Shown piece after piece: positions 26,258-36,001 of a stretch of DNA of 64,000 bases; within the stretch, counting starts at the first letter, position 1; each line of letters begins with the position of its first letter. The stretch comes from an uncultured Porphyromonas sp. (GTDB lineage: Bacteria; Bacteroidota; Bacteroidia; Bacteroidales; Porphyromonadaceae). The stretch covers positions 11,679 through 75,678 of the forward strand of contig NZ_CABUAN010000008.1 of the NCBI RefSeq assembly GCF_902489635.1, read 5' to 3'. A program made the translations under genes and the position numbers. The notes below the pieces were generated by a model that saw nothing but the letters and a program-made list of their open reading frames with translations, did not search any database and was not told where the DNA came from.

Positions 26258-27757
26258 ATGAATCTCAAACCACTCAATAATTATATAGTAGCACTCACCG
26301 AGGAGCATCTACTGAGCCAAGCAGACACGGGTAGCGTCTCTACGGAGCAGTGCCAAGTGACCTCTATCGAGCAGGACTCACGTCGTGCCTCCAAGGGATG
26401 CATCTTCGTAGCACTACGTGGCGTACATGTGGACGGTGCCGACTACATTCCAAAGGCGCTTGCAGCGGGCTGTCGTATCATCGTCACAGAGCATCCACGA
26501 CCCGAAAGCCTCTCTGACGAGGTGGCATGGCTCACGGTGACCGACACGGCGAAGGCGATAGCGGTCCTAGCCTCTGTCTACTATGACCGTCCGGAGCGAC
26601 AACTCACGATCGTAGGAGTCACGGGGACTAATGGCAAGACGACCACCGCTACGCTATGCTATCAGCTGTGGAGCTGGCTCGGTATGCGAGCTGCACTCTT
26701 TAGCACGGTCTGCATACGTATCGGCGACAAGGAGTATCCCGCCACCCATACGACGCCCGACGCTCTCGAGCTGCATCGTGTGATGCGCGATATGGTCGAT
26801 GCGGGGTGTCGCTATCTTTTTATGGAGGTCTCTTCGCACGCTTTGGTACAGCAGCGGGTCTATGGGTTGCCTTTTGCACTAGCTCTCTTTACCAATCTGA
26901 CGCGTGACCACCTAGACTACCACGGCACGATGCAGGCTTACATTGCGGCAAAGAAGTCTCTCTTTGACAATCTCTCCCCAGAGGCTCACGCGCTAGTCAA
27001 TGCGGACGATCGCAACGGGAGTGTCATGGTACAAAACTGCGCTGCACACCTACACACCTATGCGATGCGTAGCCATGCGGACTATATGGCTCAATTGCTG
27101 GGGCAGTATGTAGACGGCTCTACCCTACTGCTGGACAACGAAGAGGTGGAGATCAAGCTCGTCGGGAGCTACAACGCTTACAATGTGACGGCCGTCTATG
27201 GTGTGGCACGCCTTCTCCTGCCTGATCTGGACAAGAGCGTGATACTACGAGGCATCTCTAGTCTAGAGCATGTGAATGGTCGCTTTGACCTGCTCGCCTC
27301 CCCGAGAGGATATCATGTGGTAGTGGACTATGCGCACACGCCTGACGCTCTGGAAAATCTCCTCAAGACGGTCTCCGAGCTTAACGCCACACGGGTCTAC
27401 GTCGTGGTCGGCGCTGGCGGTGATCGGGATATGGGCAAGCGTCCTGAGATGGGGCGTATCGCCTACAATATGTGCGACCATCTCTACCTTACCTCAGATA
27501 ATCCACGCTCCGAAGATCCGCAGACGATCATTGATCAGATGCTCGAGGGCATTCCTCTGGCGGAGCGCGACGAGGTCTACACCAACGTATCTCGTCGCCA
27601 AGCGATCACAGACGCTTGCGCAGCTGCACAGCGTGGCGACCTAGTGGTCATCGCTGGCAAAGGTCATGAGACCTATCAAGAGATCGAAGGTGTCAAGCAC
27701 CACTTCGACGACAAAGAGGTGGCGCAAGAGATCTTCGCAAGAGAGGAGCATGCGTAG
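26258..27757 (+). CDS. murE: UDP-MurNAc-L-Ala-D-Glu:meso-diaminopimelate ligase
   Basis: MurE adds the third amino acid of the peptidoglycan stem peptide, using ATP in the cytoplasm. The P-loop GVTGTNGKTTT is present, along with QDSRRASKGCIFVALRG in the N-terminal UDP-binding domain and VVDYAHTPDAL. The motif DNPRSEDP corresponds to the DNPR signature that selects meso-diaminopimelate over lysine, so a DAP-type wall is predicted. The 499 residues match the family. It is 25 nt after ftsI. Confidence 0.96.
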   Translation: MNLKPLNNYIVALTEEHLLSQADTGSVSTEQCQVTSIEQDSRRASKGCIFVALRGVHVDGADYIPKALAAGCRIIVTEHPRPESLSDEVAWLTVTDTAKAIAVLASVYYDRPERQLTIVGVTGTNGKTTTATLCYQLWSWLGMRAALFSTVCIRIGDKEYPATHTTPDALELHRVMRDMVDAGCRYLFMEVSSHALVQQRVYGLPFALALFTNLTRDHLDYHGTMQAYIAAKKSLFDNLSPEAHALVNADDRNGSVMVQNCAAHLHTYAMRSHADYMAQLLGQYVDGSTLLLDNEEVEIKLVGSYNAYNVTAVYGVARLLLPDLDKSVILRGISSLEHVNGRFDLLASPRGYHVVVDYAHTPDALENLLKTVSELNATRVYVVVGAGGDRDMGKRPEMGRIAYNMCDHLYLTSDNPRSEDPQTIIDQMLEGIPLAERDEVYTNVSRRQAITDACAAAQRGDLVVIAGKGHETYQEIEGVKHHFDDKEVAQEIFAREEHA

Positions 27758-27824
27758 ATAGCGTACTTTTGTCCTCACCTTTTACTTAGAGACCTTATAA
27801 CCTTATCAACTTACCCATCACACT

Positions 27825-29084
27825 ATGCTTTATCACCTCTACGATTGGCTACAAGCAAACGACATCCCTGGCTGGCGACTAGCCCAGTATGTCACCTTTC
27901 GGGCTGGTGTCAGCTTCATCCTAGCGTTGATCTTCAGTACGATCATCGGCCGACGCATCATCCACTGGTTGCATCGCATGCAGATAGGCGAGGTGGTTCG
28001 TACGCTGGGACTGGAGGGAGAGGCTATGAAGACAGGCACCCCAACGATGGGCGGTATCATCATCATTATAGCGATCATTGTCCCGACACTCCTCATCGCT
28101 CGCCTAGACAATGTCTATATACAGCTGATGCTCTTCACGACCCTTACGATGGGTGCCTTGGGCTTTATCGATGACTACATCAAGGTCTTTAAGAAAAACA
28201 AGGCGGGACTCCACGGGCGTTACAAAATCATCGGGCAGGTACTCCTAGGCGTTGTCGTGGCTCTCACCTTCTACTTGAGTCCAGACATTATCATTCGTGA
28301 GAATCAAGAGGTGATCAACAACGGACGCATCGAGCAGGTGACCTTCTCTAGTCAAGAGGCGAAGAATACGCAGACAACCATTCCCTTTGTCAAGAACAAT
28401 AACTTCGACTACCTATCGCTAGTCCCCGCCTCTACGCCAAATCGCGAGTTGGTCGGCTGGATCCTCTTCTCGATCATCATCATCCTCATTGTGACCTTTA
28501 TCTCGAACTGTGTCAACCTGACAGATGGATTGGACGGACTAGCTGCGGGGACGGCCGCCCCTGCGGGTGTGGCGCTGGCGGTGCTCGCCTATGTCTCCTC
28601 ACACATAGCACTCGCTAGCTACTTTAGTATCATGTTTATCCCAGGTGCTGAGGAGCTGGTGATCTTTGGCGCAGCTTTCGTGGGAGCTACCTTTGGCTTC
28701 CTTTGGTACAACGCTTACCCAGCACAGGTCTTCATGGGCGATACGGGAAGTCTCGCCATCGGCAGTATCATCGCCGTGATGGCTATCCTCATTCGCAAGG
28801 AGCTACTCCTACCTATCCTCTGCTTCCTCTTTATCATCGAGGGACTATCCTCGCTGATACAGCAAGCATACTTTAAGATTACCAAGCGACGCACGGGCAC
28901 GGGCCGACGGGTCTTCAAGATGTCACCCCTACACCACCACTTTCAGAAAGCGGGCAATAGCGGTATCGACGCCCTGATTCAGAGACCTCTGGCACCTATC
29001 CGAGAGGCTAAGATCACCGTCCGCTTTTGGCTTATAGCTATCCTGCTGGCTGTACTAACAGTCATCACGCTTAAGATGCGATAA
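27825..29084 (+). CDS. mraY: Phospho-N-acetylmuramoyl-pentapeptide transferase
   Basis: MraY transfers phospho-MurNAc-pentapeptide to undecaprenyl phosphate, making lipid I at the inner membrane. The protein has about ten hydrophobic segments. Active-site motifs are FIDDYIKVFKKNKAGL, NCVNLTDGLDGLAAG and MGDTGSLAIG; the latter two hold catalytic aspartates. The loop MSPLHHHFQ is the diagnostic HHH motif. Length, 419 residues, fits the longer Bacteroidetes form, which carries an insert near residues 155-200. It lies 67 nt after murE. Confidence 0.96.
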   Translation: MLYHLYDWLQANDIPGWRLAQYVTFRAGVSFILALIFSTIIGRRIIHWLHRMQIGEVVRTLGLEGEAMKTGTPTMGGIIIIIAIIVPTLLIARLDNVYIQLMLFTTLTMGALGFIDDYIKVFKKNKAGLHGRYKIIGQVLLGVVVALTFYLSPDIIIRENQEVINNGRIEQVTFSSQEAKNTQTTIPFVKNNNFDYLSLVPASTPNRELVGWILFSIIIILIVTFISNCVNLTDGLDGLAAGTAAPAGVALAVLAYVSSHIALASYFSIMFIPGAEELVIFGAAFVGATFGFLWYNAYPAQVFMGDTGSLAIGSIIAVMAILIRKELLLPILCFLFIIEGLSSLIQQAYFKITKRRTGTGRRVFKMSPLHHHFQKAGNSGIDALIQRPLAPIREAKITVRFWLIAILLAVLTVITLKMR

Positions 29085-29112
29085 ATAATAGACTTACAAC
29101 GATCTCACAGAT

Positions 29113-30498
29113 ATGCAACGCAACGAATATATCATCCTAGGAGCTGGAGAGAGTGGCGTCGGAGCTGCCATCCTCGCTCAGCAGCAAGGGCTCCCTGTCT
29201 TCGTCTCTGACTCGGGACAGATCAAGCCTCAGTACAAAGCAGAGCTGGAGCAGTACAGTATCCCCTACGAGGAGGGCGGACACACCTTCTCACGTATTTT
29301 ATCTGCCCAGGAGGTGATCAAGAGCCCTGGTATCCCTGACAGCGCACCGCTCATACGACAGCTGGCGGAGCAGCAGACGCCGATCATCAGTGAGATCGAG
29401 TTCGCCTATCGCTACGCTGGCAACAGTATGATGATCGCTATCACAGGGAGCAACGGCAAGACCACTACGACCAACTGGCTCTACCACACGCTCCACAATG
29501 CGGGACTAGATGTCTCTATGGCAGGCAATGTGGGGACCAGTCTAGCTCGTCAAGTGGCGCTCGCTCCACATGCTTACTATGTGATCGAGCTGAGTAGCTT
29601 CCAGCTGGATCACATGTACCAGTTTAGAGCACACATAGCGATCCTGCTTAATATCACGCCCGACCATCTAGATCGTTACGATCACCAGATGGAGCTATAC
29701 GCACGAGCTAAGATGCGTATCACGCAAAACCAAGAGCCCACCGACTACTTCATCTCTTGGATCGAAGACGACTGGACACAGCGACTACTCAAGGAGCCAG
29801 GCATGGGAGCGGGGCGCCGGATCTTCTTCTCTACCGAAGCCTCTTCAGACGATGCGGTCGTGGCTTTTAGTCACAACGGACAGCTACGCTTTGCCCTTCA
29901 GGAGCCAGTCGTTGAGTTGCCTGAGACGGCCCTAGCTCTTTCGGGCAAGCACAACGTGCAGAACGCCCTAGCTGTCGGTTGCGCTGCGCAAGCTTTAGGC
30001 GTCAAGCCCGAGATCATACGAGCCTCTCTAGAGACCTTTACCAATGTGCCACACCGCCTAGAGTATATCGCCAGCATCGATGGCGTAGACTACATCAACG
30101 ACTCCAAGGCGACCAACATCAACAGCACGTGGTATGCCCTCGAGAGTATGCGCAAGCCGACGATCCTCATACTAGGAGGCACTGACAAAGGCAATGACTA
30201 CAACGATCTGATGGATCTAGTTAAGGAAAAGGTCGTCGGACTGATCTACCTGACGACCGACTCTGCCAAGCTCCACCGCAGCTTCGACAGTGTCATACCC
30301 CGCCACGAGGAGGTTACCTCCATGCGTGACGCTATCGCTGCAGCTCGCCAGATGGCCAAGGCGGGAGACACCGTATTGCTGTCGCCAGCCTGCGCCAGCT
30401 TTGACCTCTTTACCTGCTATGAAGATCGTGGCGACCAGTTCAGAGCAGAGGTGCTCGCCATCGCTCAGCAGCAACGTGACACCGATAGATCGCTCTAG
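29113..30498 (+). CDS. murD: UDP-MurNAc-L-Ala:D-glutamate ligase
   Basis: MurD adds D-glutamate to UDP-MurNAc-L-alanine. The N-terminal Rossmann-like segment YIILGAGESGVGAAILAQQQ and the P-loop AITGSNGKTTTTNW are clear. Further family motifs are ELSSFQLD, LNITPDHLDRYD, PHRLEYI, NDSKATN and LILGGTDKGNDY. The protein has 461 residues, a normal length. It lies 28 nt after mraY and 14 nt before ftsW. Confidence 0.96.
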   Translation: MQRNEYIILGAGESGVGAAILAQQQGLPVFVSDSGQIKPQYKAELEQYSIPYEEGGHTFSRILSAQEVIKSPGIPDSAPLIRQLAEQQTPIISEIEFAYRYAGNSMMIAITGSNGKTTTTNWLYHTLHNAGLDVSMAGNVGTSLARQVALAPHAYYVIELSSFQLDHMYQFRAHIAILLNITPDHLDRYDHQMELYARAKMRITQNQEPTDYFISWIEDDWTQRLLKEPGMGAGRRIFFSTEASSDDAVVAFSHNGQLRFALQEPVVELPETALALSGKHNVQNALAVGCAAQALGVKPEIIRASLETFTNVPHRLEYIASIDGVDYINDSKATNINSTWYALESMRKPTILILGGTDKGNDYNDLMDLVKEKVVGLIYLTTDSAKLHRSFDSVIPRHEEVTSMRDAIAAARQMAKAGDTVLLSPACASFDLFTCYEDRGDQFRAEVLAIAQQQRDTDRSL

Positions 30499-30512
30499 CC
30501 TATCCACTCTCT

Positions 30513-31925
30513 ATGATACCACAAGACGAACACAATACTAGCCAAGATACTACGACCCCTTCGGACATCTTCGACCTCTCTCCCCGTGAGGAGACGGCTC
30601 CGACCGATAATGAGAGCGTAGATCTAGACGAAGAGAGCACTCAGGGCACTGCCGAGGTAGAGACGAAACCACGCAAGCCACGCATTACAGGCGACCGCTC
30701 GCTGTGGTTCCTCTACTTTGCCTTCTTGGCCACGTCACTACTCTTCATCTATAGTGCTACCAGCACGCTAGCTTACCGTGGGGAGAGCCTGTACGCACCC
30801 TTTACGGGTCATCTCAAGCACATCATCATATCGGTGATTGCGGCGTGGGGCTTCTCACGGATGAACCGTACTTTGACACGCTCCGTAGGGATCCTTATTT
30901 TCATCGGATCTTTCGCACTCGTCATCTTAACCCTCTTCATAGGTACAGAGACCAATGACGCGAAGCGTACGCTACTAGGCATACAACCCTCTGAGTTCTA
31001 TAAGGTAGGGGTCATCTTCCTCGCCTCTGCCATCCTCTCTATACGCGAGCTGACTAACAACCAGCGCTTCTACCTCTTCTGCGGGCTCACCGCCATCGGA
31101 CTCATCTGTGTTGCCAAGGAGAGTCTCTCGATGGGTATCATCATTACCTTGTTCGTTCTCGGTATAGGTATCGTACAGACGGGCTTCTCCAAGAGTCTCT
31201 TCCTCGTTGGTGGCGTTGGACTTGGTATCATCGCACTACTCGTGGCTAGTCTCTTACTGCTGCCCGATAGCATCGTCATGAAAAACAGTAGCACAGCGCG
31301 CTGGAAGGGACGTATCGAAGACTTTACCTCTAAGTCTGACTCCAGTAAGTTTGTCATCGACGAGGACAACTTTCAGGAGCAGCACGCACGCATAGCCATA
31401 GCACGGAGCAATGGTACGGGCGTCTTCCCAGGCAATAGTGTGGAGCGAGACATCCTCCCCGAGGCTTACTCCGACTTTATCTATGCGATCATCATCGAGG
31501 AGACTGGTTTCATCGGTATGATCTGGGTGCCGCTACTCTATATCCTTCTCTTCTTCAAGCTCTCTCGCTGGGCGACACGATCGCAGCGTAACTGGCAGCG
31601 CATCTTCCTCCTCGGCGTGGGCATCATGTACACCACACAGGCGATCATACACATGTGTGTCGTCACGGGCATCTCACCCAATACGGGTCAGACGCTACCG
31701 CTCATCAGTCGTGGAGGTTCTTCGCTCCTGGCCACCTCCATAGCCATCGGGGTCTGCATAGCGATCACACGGCAGATCCGCGAGGAAGAGTACCATCAGC
31801 AATTAAAGAAAGAGCGCGAAGCTCAGGAGGAGGCAGCTGCCGCCGAAGCGGTTGCTGCGAACAGCTCTACAATCGAAGGGAGTCCTCTACCCTCCTCCTC
31901 TGACGAGGTAGATAGTATGGCGTAG
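30513..31925 (+). CDS. ftsW: FtsW, SEDS-family septal peptidoglycan glycosyltransferase
   Basis: FtsW polymerises lipid II at the division septum with FtsI. About ten membrane helices occupy residues 65-430. The loop DILPEAYSDFIYAIIIEETG carries the Asp equivalent to the SEDS catalytic residue, and GISPNTGQTLPLISRGGSS is the conserved C-terminal stretch. The first 60 residues are acidic and the last 35 are rich in Ala, Glu and Ser; both tails are probably disordered cytoplasmic regions. It is the last gene of this cluster; murG, murC, ftsQ, ftsA and ftsZ do not follow. The stop codon forms one arm of a small hairpin shared with the convergent aroE stop. Confidence 0.94.
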   Translation: MIPQDEHNTSQDTTTPSDIFDLSPREETAPTDNESVDLDEESTQGTAEVETKPRKPRITGDRSLWFLYFAFLATSLLFIYSATSTLAYRGESLYAPFTGHLKHIIISVIAAWGFSRMNRTLTRSVGILIFIGSFALVILTLFIGTETNDAKRTLLGIQPSEFYKVGVIFLASAILSIRELTNNQRFYLFCGLTAIGLICVAKESLSMGIIITLFVLGIGIVQTGFSKSLFLVGGVGLGIIALLVASLLLLPDSIVMKNSSTARWKGRIEDFTSKSDSSKFVIDEDNFQEQHARIAIARSNGTGVFPGNSVERDILPEAYSDFIYAIIIEETGFIGMIWVPLLYILLFFKLSRWATRSQRNWQRIFLLGVGIMYTTQAIIHMCVVTGISPNTGQTLPLISRGGSSLLATSIAIGVCIAITRQIREEEYHQQLKKEREAQEEAAAAEAVAANSSTIEGSPLPSSSDEVDSMA

Positions 31926-31935
31926 TCTCTACGCC
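31919..31935. other. 17-nt hairpin built from the two convergent stop codons of ftsW and aroE
   Basis: GGCGTAG, a TCT loop and CTACGCC form a perfect 7-bp hairpin. The TAG of ftsW (31923-31925) and the TAG of aroE (reverse strand, 31931-31929) are the inner base pairs. Only three bases separate the two genes, so this may be the only 3'-end structure available to both transcripts. Confidence 0.55.
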
Positions 31936-32693
31936 TGCTTGTTCCAAATGTGCCACGCGTAGCGAGCCTGCACGAGGAGCATCTTCAGTCCATTGATCGT
32001 CGTCGCACCTTGCTCACGGCAAGCCTTGAGGAAGCGTGTCTCCTCTGGGTTGTAGATCAGATCCATACAGACATGCTCCGGCGTGATCCCCTCATAGGGT
32101 ATCTGCGGACGCTCCATAATAAGCGATCCCATACCGACGGGGGTAGCGTTGATGATGATCCACTTGTCTGCTATCAGCTCAGGTGTCAGCGCATCGTAAG
32201 ACAAGATATGCGGAGCTTGCGGATCTCTACTGACCAGCGTACAGTCACGACCGAGACGCTTGAGAGCCTGTGCTACCGCTTGGGCTGCACCACCCGTGCC
32301 GAGGACGAGTGCATGCTGTCGTTCGGGCGTGAGTAGCGGCTGCAGACTCTCCACGACACCCTGCACATCCGTATTGTAGCCCAAGAGACGCATCCGTCCT
32401 CCCGTGCGATCCACGACGATCGTATTGACGGCTCCCACATACTTAGCCTCAGTGTCTATCTCATCCAGATAGTTGCACACCTCCACCTTGTAGGGGCTCG
32501 TCACATTAAGCCCCACGATGGCGGGGTTAGACTCCAGCCAAGGTCTCAGTGCCGAGAGATCATCTAGCTCTTGTAATATGTAGCGCGCATCAATCCCCTG
32601 AGATTCAAAAAGATCGTTGAAGTAGTCAGCCGAGAGCGAATGCCCCAAGGGCTTACCTATCAGTGCGTAAATACGTTGCATACTCTTATTCAT
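31929..32693 (-). CDS. aroE: Shikimate dehydrogenase
   Basis: AroE reduces 3-dehydroshikimate to shikimate with NADPH in aromatic amino acid and menaquinone precursor synthesis. The substrate-binding motif GKPLGHSLSADYFN, the catalytic Lys in NVTSPYK, YNTDVQG, and the nucleotide-binding VLGTGGAAQAVAQAL are all present. VGMGSLIMERPQIP and NGLKMLLVQA complete the family pattern. Length is 254 residues from the ATG at 32693; a second ATG five codons in (MQRIYALIG) could be the true start. It lies 8 nt after menG, so the two are likely co-transcribed. Confidence 0.94.
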   Translation of the reverse strand: MNKSMQRIYALIGKPLGHSLSADYFNDLFESQGIDARYILQELDDLSALRPWLESNPAIVGLNVTSPYKVEVCNYLDEIDTEAKYVGAVNTIVVDRTGGRMRLLGYNTDVQGVVESLQPLLTPERQHALVLGTGGAAQAVAQALKRLGRDCTLVSRDPQAPHILSYDALTPELIADKWIIINATPVGMGSLIMERPQIPYEGITPEHVCMDLIYNPEETRFLKACREQGATTINGLKMLLVQARYAWHIWNKQA

Positions 32694-32701
32694 TTATGCC
32701 T

Positions 32702-33415
32702 CTAAGCTTCTGCCGTGTATAAGACGCAGATCCCTAGGGGCATTTCTTTATATTGTACCTCACTAAAGCCTGCCCTACGGATCAGTGCCGTCATCTCCTC
32801 TCTCTGGGGCATGGCTGTAATAGACGCTGGGAGATAGCTGTAAGCAGAGCGATCGTGAGCGCATAGCTGTCCAATCCACGGGATCAACCGCTTGGCGTAG
32901 ATGTTATATCCCTGCCGCAGTAACCCTGCACGAGGCTCGCTCAGCTCCAGTATAGCGAGAGCACCCCCAGGTCTTAGGATGCGGTGCATCTCTCGCAAGC
33001 CTTGTAGTGGGTCCGAGAAGTTTCTAATCCCCAGTGTGCAGGTCACCGCATCGACCGACTGCGTGGCTAGAGAGAGCTCCTGACAGTTCTCCGCCAGTAG
33101 CGTTACAGGCACTGCCTGTGCAGCCCGCTTGACACGCTCAGCAGCCACCGCCAGCATACCCTCCGAGAGGTCCACGCCAACTATCTCACGTACCGACGGC
33201 AAGTATCGCGAGAGCATCAGGATCATATCTCCCGTACCGCAGGCCAGATCAGCCACCTGACGAGGCGCATAGTCCGCCAGATGCTCTATGACCTGCCAGC
33301 GCCAAGCCAGATCCATACCGCCCGTCATGAGGCGATTCATCGAGTCATAGTGCCCAGCGATGCGGTCAAACATCTGTCGCACGTAGCGAGACTTACCATC
33401 TAGAGATACAGACAT
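32702..33415 (-). CDS. ubiE: Demethylmenaquinone methyltransferase (MenG/UbiE)
   Basis: This SAM-dependent methyltransferase performs the C-methylation step of menaquinone synthesis (or of ubiquinone in organisms that make it; Bacteroidales use menaquinone). Motifs are YVRQMFDRIAGHYDSMNRLM, DLACGTGDM for SAM binding, TCTLGIRNFSD and RILRPGGALAILELSEP, all UbiE/COQ5 signatures. Length is 237 residues. It is followed by aroE and preceded by a terminator for purC. Its product is the likely electron acceptor of the Na+-NQR encoded at 6.9-12.9 kb. Confidence 0.93.
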   Translation of the reverse strand: MSVSLDGKSRYVRQMFDRIAGHYDSMNRLMTGGMDLAWRWQVIEHLADYAPRQVADLACGTGDMILMLSRYLPSVREIVGVDLSEGMLAVAAERVKRAAQAVPVTLLAENCQELSLATQSVDAVTCTLGIRNFSDPLQGLREMHRILRPGGALAILELSEPRAGLLRQGYNIYAKRLIPWIGQLCAHDRSAYSYLPASITAMPQREEMTALIRRAGFSEVQYKEMPLGICVLYTAEA

Positions 33416-33433
33416 AGTAATATAGAGATTAGA

Positions 33434-33476
33434 ACCAGCGACTAGGGAGGTTGTACACAGCCCCCTAGTCGCTGGT
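33434..33476 (-). terminator. Terminator after purC
   Basis: ACCAGCGACTAGGGGG and CCTCCCTAGTCGCTGGT (minus strand) form a stem of at least 13 bp, followed by TTCTAATCTCTATA. It lies 24 nt after the purC stop and upstream of menG. Confidence 0.75.
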
Positions 33477-33499
33477 CCATATATGTAATCAGGTTGTTG

Positions 33500-34444
33500 T
33501 TACTTCTTCAGGAAAGCTAGCAGATTGTTCTCGATACGCTTAGCCACATCTTGGGTCTGCTCCTTGACGAAGGTCTTGCCCGTGATATGCTCGTAGAGCT
33601 CTATGTAGCGATCACTCACAGAGGCTGCATACTCAGGCGTGATGGTAGGCATCTTCTGCCCAGCCTTACCCTGGAAGCCCTGCTCTATGAGCCACTGACG
33701 GACGAACTCCTTCGAGAGCTGTCGCTGAGGCTCACCCTTAGCTTGGCGCTCCTCGTAACCCTCGAGGTAGAAGTAGCGAGAGGAGTCTGGCGTGTGGATC
33801 TCATCGATCAGGATCACCTTGCCATCCTTCTTACCAAACTCATACTTCGTGTCCACGAGGATCAGTCCCCGCTCACGAGCTATGCGTGTCCCCTCCTCAA
33901 AGAGTGTCTGCGTGTACTGCTCGATCACCTTGTAGTCCTCCTCCGAGATCAGTCCAGAGGCTATGATCTCCTCACGGCTAATGTTTTCGTCGTGACCCTC
34001 GTCAGCCTTGGTCGTTGGGGTGATGATTGGGTGTGGGAGACGCTCATTCTCCTTCAGTCCCTCGGGTAGCTCTATACCGCAGATCGTGCGCTCGCCAGCC
34101 TGGTAAGCACGCCATGCGCTACCAGCTATGTAGCCACGTACGATCATCTCCACCTTAAACGGCTCGCAGCGGTGTCCCACCGTAACCATCGGATCGGGAG
34201 TTGCTATCTTCCAGTTAGGTACGAGATGTGCCGTAGCGTCGAGCTGCTCAGCAGCTATCTGGTTGAGCACCTGTCCCTTGTAGGGGATACCCTCAGGGAG
34301 TACCACGTCAAAGGCTGAGATCCTATCCGTAGCGACCATCGCTATCAGATCGCCCTCAAGGAAGTATACATCTCTCACCTTGCCATGAAAGACAGATTGG
34401 ATACCTGGGAGAGATAGGTCGGTGTGTGTTAGTGCTTGATTCAT
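33500..34444 (-). CDS. purC: Phosphoribosylaminoimidazole-succinocarboxamide synthase
   Basis: PurC (SAICAR synthetase) joins aspartate to CAIR in de novo purine synthesis. [53 protein letters not shown] and LVDTKYEFG all match the family, as do the later [12 protein letters not shown] residues. At 314 residues it is the longer form common in Bacteroidetes. It sits between phoH and menG, bounded on both sides by hairpin terminators, so it is probably transcribed alone. Confidence 0.95.
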   Translation of the reverse strand: MNQALTHTDLSLPGIQSVFHGKVRDVYFLEGDLIAMVATDRISAFDVVLPEGIPYKGQVLNQIAAEQLDATAHLVPNWKIATPDPMVTVGHRCEPFKVEMIVRGYIAGSAWRAYQAGERTICGIELPEGLKENERLPHPIITPTTKADEGHDENISREEIIASGLISEEDYKVIEQYTQTLFEEGTRIARERGLILVDTKYEFGKKDGKVILIDEIHTPDSSRYFYLEGYEERQAKGEPQRQLSKEFVRQWLIEQGFQGKAGQKMPTITPEYAASVSDRYIELYEHITGKTFVKEQTQDVAKRIENNLLAFLKK

Positions 34445-34483
34445 TGTATTATGATCAATAATTGATTTGCTAAAAGGCGCTTG

Positions 34484-34511
34484 CCCTCTCCTCAGCCTAG
34501 CCGGGAGAGGA
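34484..34511 (-). terminator. Terminator after phoH
   Basis: CCTCTCC and GGAGAGG form a 7-bp stem with a 12-base loop just downstream of the phoH stop. The T run is poor, so this is a moderate call. Confidence 0.5.
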
Positions 34512-34519
34512 CAAAGTTT

Positions 34520-35542
34520 CTATGAGTCTTTACTTTGATCCTTATCTAAGTCTATATCCTGCTGTTGGCGAGTCTCTTGTGTAGGCCGTCCGCCCTGCAG
34601 AGCTTGATGCTCATTGCGATCGTAAGCATCCACAACTAGCTGCACGATCGGGTGACGCACGATATCCTGCGCATCAAAGTAAACAAAAGGTATCTGCTCC
34701 ACATCGCTCAGGATCCGCTCAGCAATGCGCAAGCCCGAGGTGACACCCCGTGGCAGGTCTACCTGCGAGAGGTCGCCCGTGATAATCATCTTGCTATTGC
34801 GTCCGAGACGCGTGAGAAACATCTTCATCTGATGGTGGGTCGTATTCTGCGCCTCGTCTAGTATGACGACCGCATCGTTGAGCGTACGACCACGCATATA
34901 GGCTAGCGGAGCGATCTGTATCACATCGCTCTCCATATAGGTGCGTAGGCGCTGTGTCGGGATCATCTCCTCGAGCGCATCGTAGAGAGGCTGGAGGTAA
35001 GGGTCGAGCTTGTCCTTCAGTTCGCCTGGTAGGAAGCCCAACTTCTCGCCCGCCTCGACAGCTGGACGCGAGAGTATGATACGTCGTACCTGCTTCTCCT
35101 TAAGAGCCTTGACCGCTAGTGCTATCGCTATATAAGTCTTACCCGTACCCGCAGGCCCGATCGCAAAGAGCATATCGTGATCTGCTATGGCCTCCACCAT
35201 CTCACGCTGGTGAGCGCCTCGGTAACCTATACTACGTCCTCTCGCTCCATAGAGCAGATGATTGGGCGACACCTTGACCTCAGGGAGCTCCTCGCCCGTA
35301 GCCAGCTTGCGTATGGTCTGCTCCGTCAGGAGATTGTAGCGCGTGATGTGCTGGACTAGCTTATCGAGGAGTGCCGTCAAGAGCTGTATATCGGTCGTGT
35401 CACCCAGTATCTTGATGATCCGATCATGAGCCACGATCCGCAGCTTAGGGTAGAGATTGCGTAGCAAGAGCAGGTACTCACGGTTAGGACCATAGAGTAC
35501 TGCAGGATCTATCTCCTCTAGGATATATAGTCTCTCTGTCAC
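34520..35542 (-). CDS. PhoH-like ATPase
   Basis: PhoH-family proteins are P-loop ATPases of uncertain physiological role, often linked to RNA metabolism. The Walker A motif [15 protein letters not shown] and Walker B motif [19 protein letters not shown] are clear, and [18 protein letters not shown] and [10 protein letters not shown] are family signatures. The N-terminal 100 residues resemble the KH-like region of the longer bacterial form. The last 25 residues are polar and Gln/Asp rich. It follows the HIT gene by 17 nt in a greA-HIT-phoH operon. Confidence 0.9.
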   Translation of the reverse strand: MTERLYILEEIDPAVLYGPNREYLLLLRNLYPKLRIVAHDRIIKILGDTTDIQLLTALLDKLVQHITRYNLLTEQTIRKLATGEELPEVKVSPNHLLYGARGRSIGYRGAHQREMVEAIADHDMLFAIGPAGTGKTYIAIALAVKALKEKQVRRIILSRPAVEAGEKLGFLPGELKDKLDPYLQPLYDALEEMIPTQRLRTYMESDVIQIAPLAYMRGRTLNDAVVILDEAQNTTHHQMKMFLTRLGRNSKMIITGDLSQVDLPRGVTSGLRIAERILSDVEQIPFVYFDAQDIVRHPIVQLVVDAYDRNEHQALQGGRPTQETRQQQDIDLDKDQSKDS

Positions 35543-35559
35543 TAGGCTTTTGATACTCC

Positions 35560-35955
35560 TTATTTAATATAGGATGCTATCTCGGAGGCGATGCGAGCCA
35601 TCTCCTCATCGGAAGGCTTCGTAGCGAGAGGTCCGTGAGCCACATCACCCTCACTATTGATCGGTATCAGATGCACATGGGCGTGCGGCACCTCGAGTCC
35701 TAGGACTAGCGTAGCCACCTTACGGCAGTGCGTAGCCTCCTGTATAGCGCATGCCACCCGCTTGGAGAAAGCCATCAGCCCAGCCAGCTCCTCGTCCGTC
35801 AGATCGTAATAGTAGTCGACCTCACGCTTCGGGACCACCAGTGTATGCCCCAGCTGATAGGGATTGATGTCTAGAAATGCGTAGTGCTCCTCATCCTCTG
35901 CAATGCGGTAGGAGGGGATCTCACCCGCTATGATGCGACTAAAGATTGTAGCCAT
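35560..35955 (-). CDS. HIT family nucleotide-binding hydrolase
   Basis: Histidine-triad proteins hydrolyse nucleoside phosphoramidates and related nucleotides. MATIFSRIIAGEIPSYR is the classic Hint-type start and VPHAHVHLIP holds the triad. I take ATG at 35955, giving 131 residues; the longer open frame (to 36027) would run into greA and adds residues unlike the family. It lies 46 nt after greA. Confidence 0.92.
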   Translation of the reverse strand: MATIFSRIIAGEIPSYRIAEDEEHYAFLDINPYQLGHTLVVPKREVDYYYDLTDEELAGLMAFSKRVACAIQEATHCRKVATLVLGLEVPHAHVHLIPINSEGDVAHGPLATKPSDEEMARIASEIASYIK

Positions 35956-36001
35956 AGAGCATTCGTTTTTTGGGGGGAAAGTATTCAAGCAGCGTAGCCG
36001 C

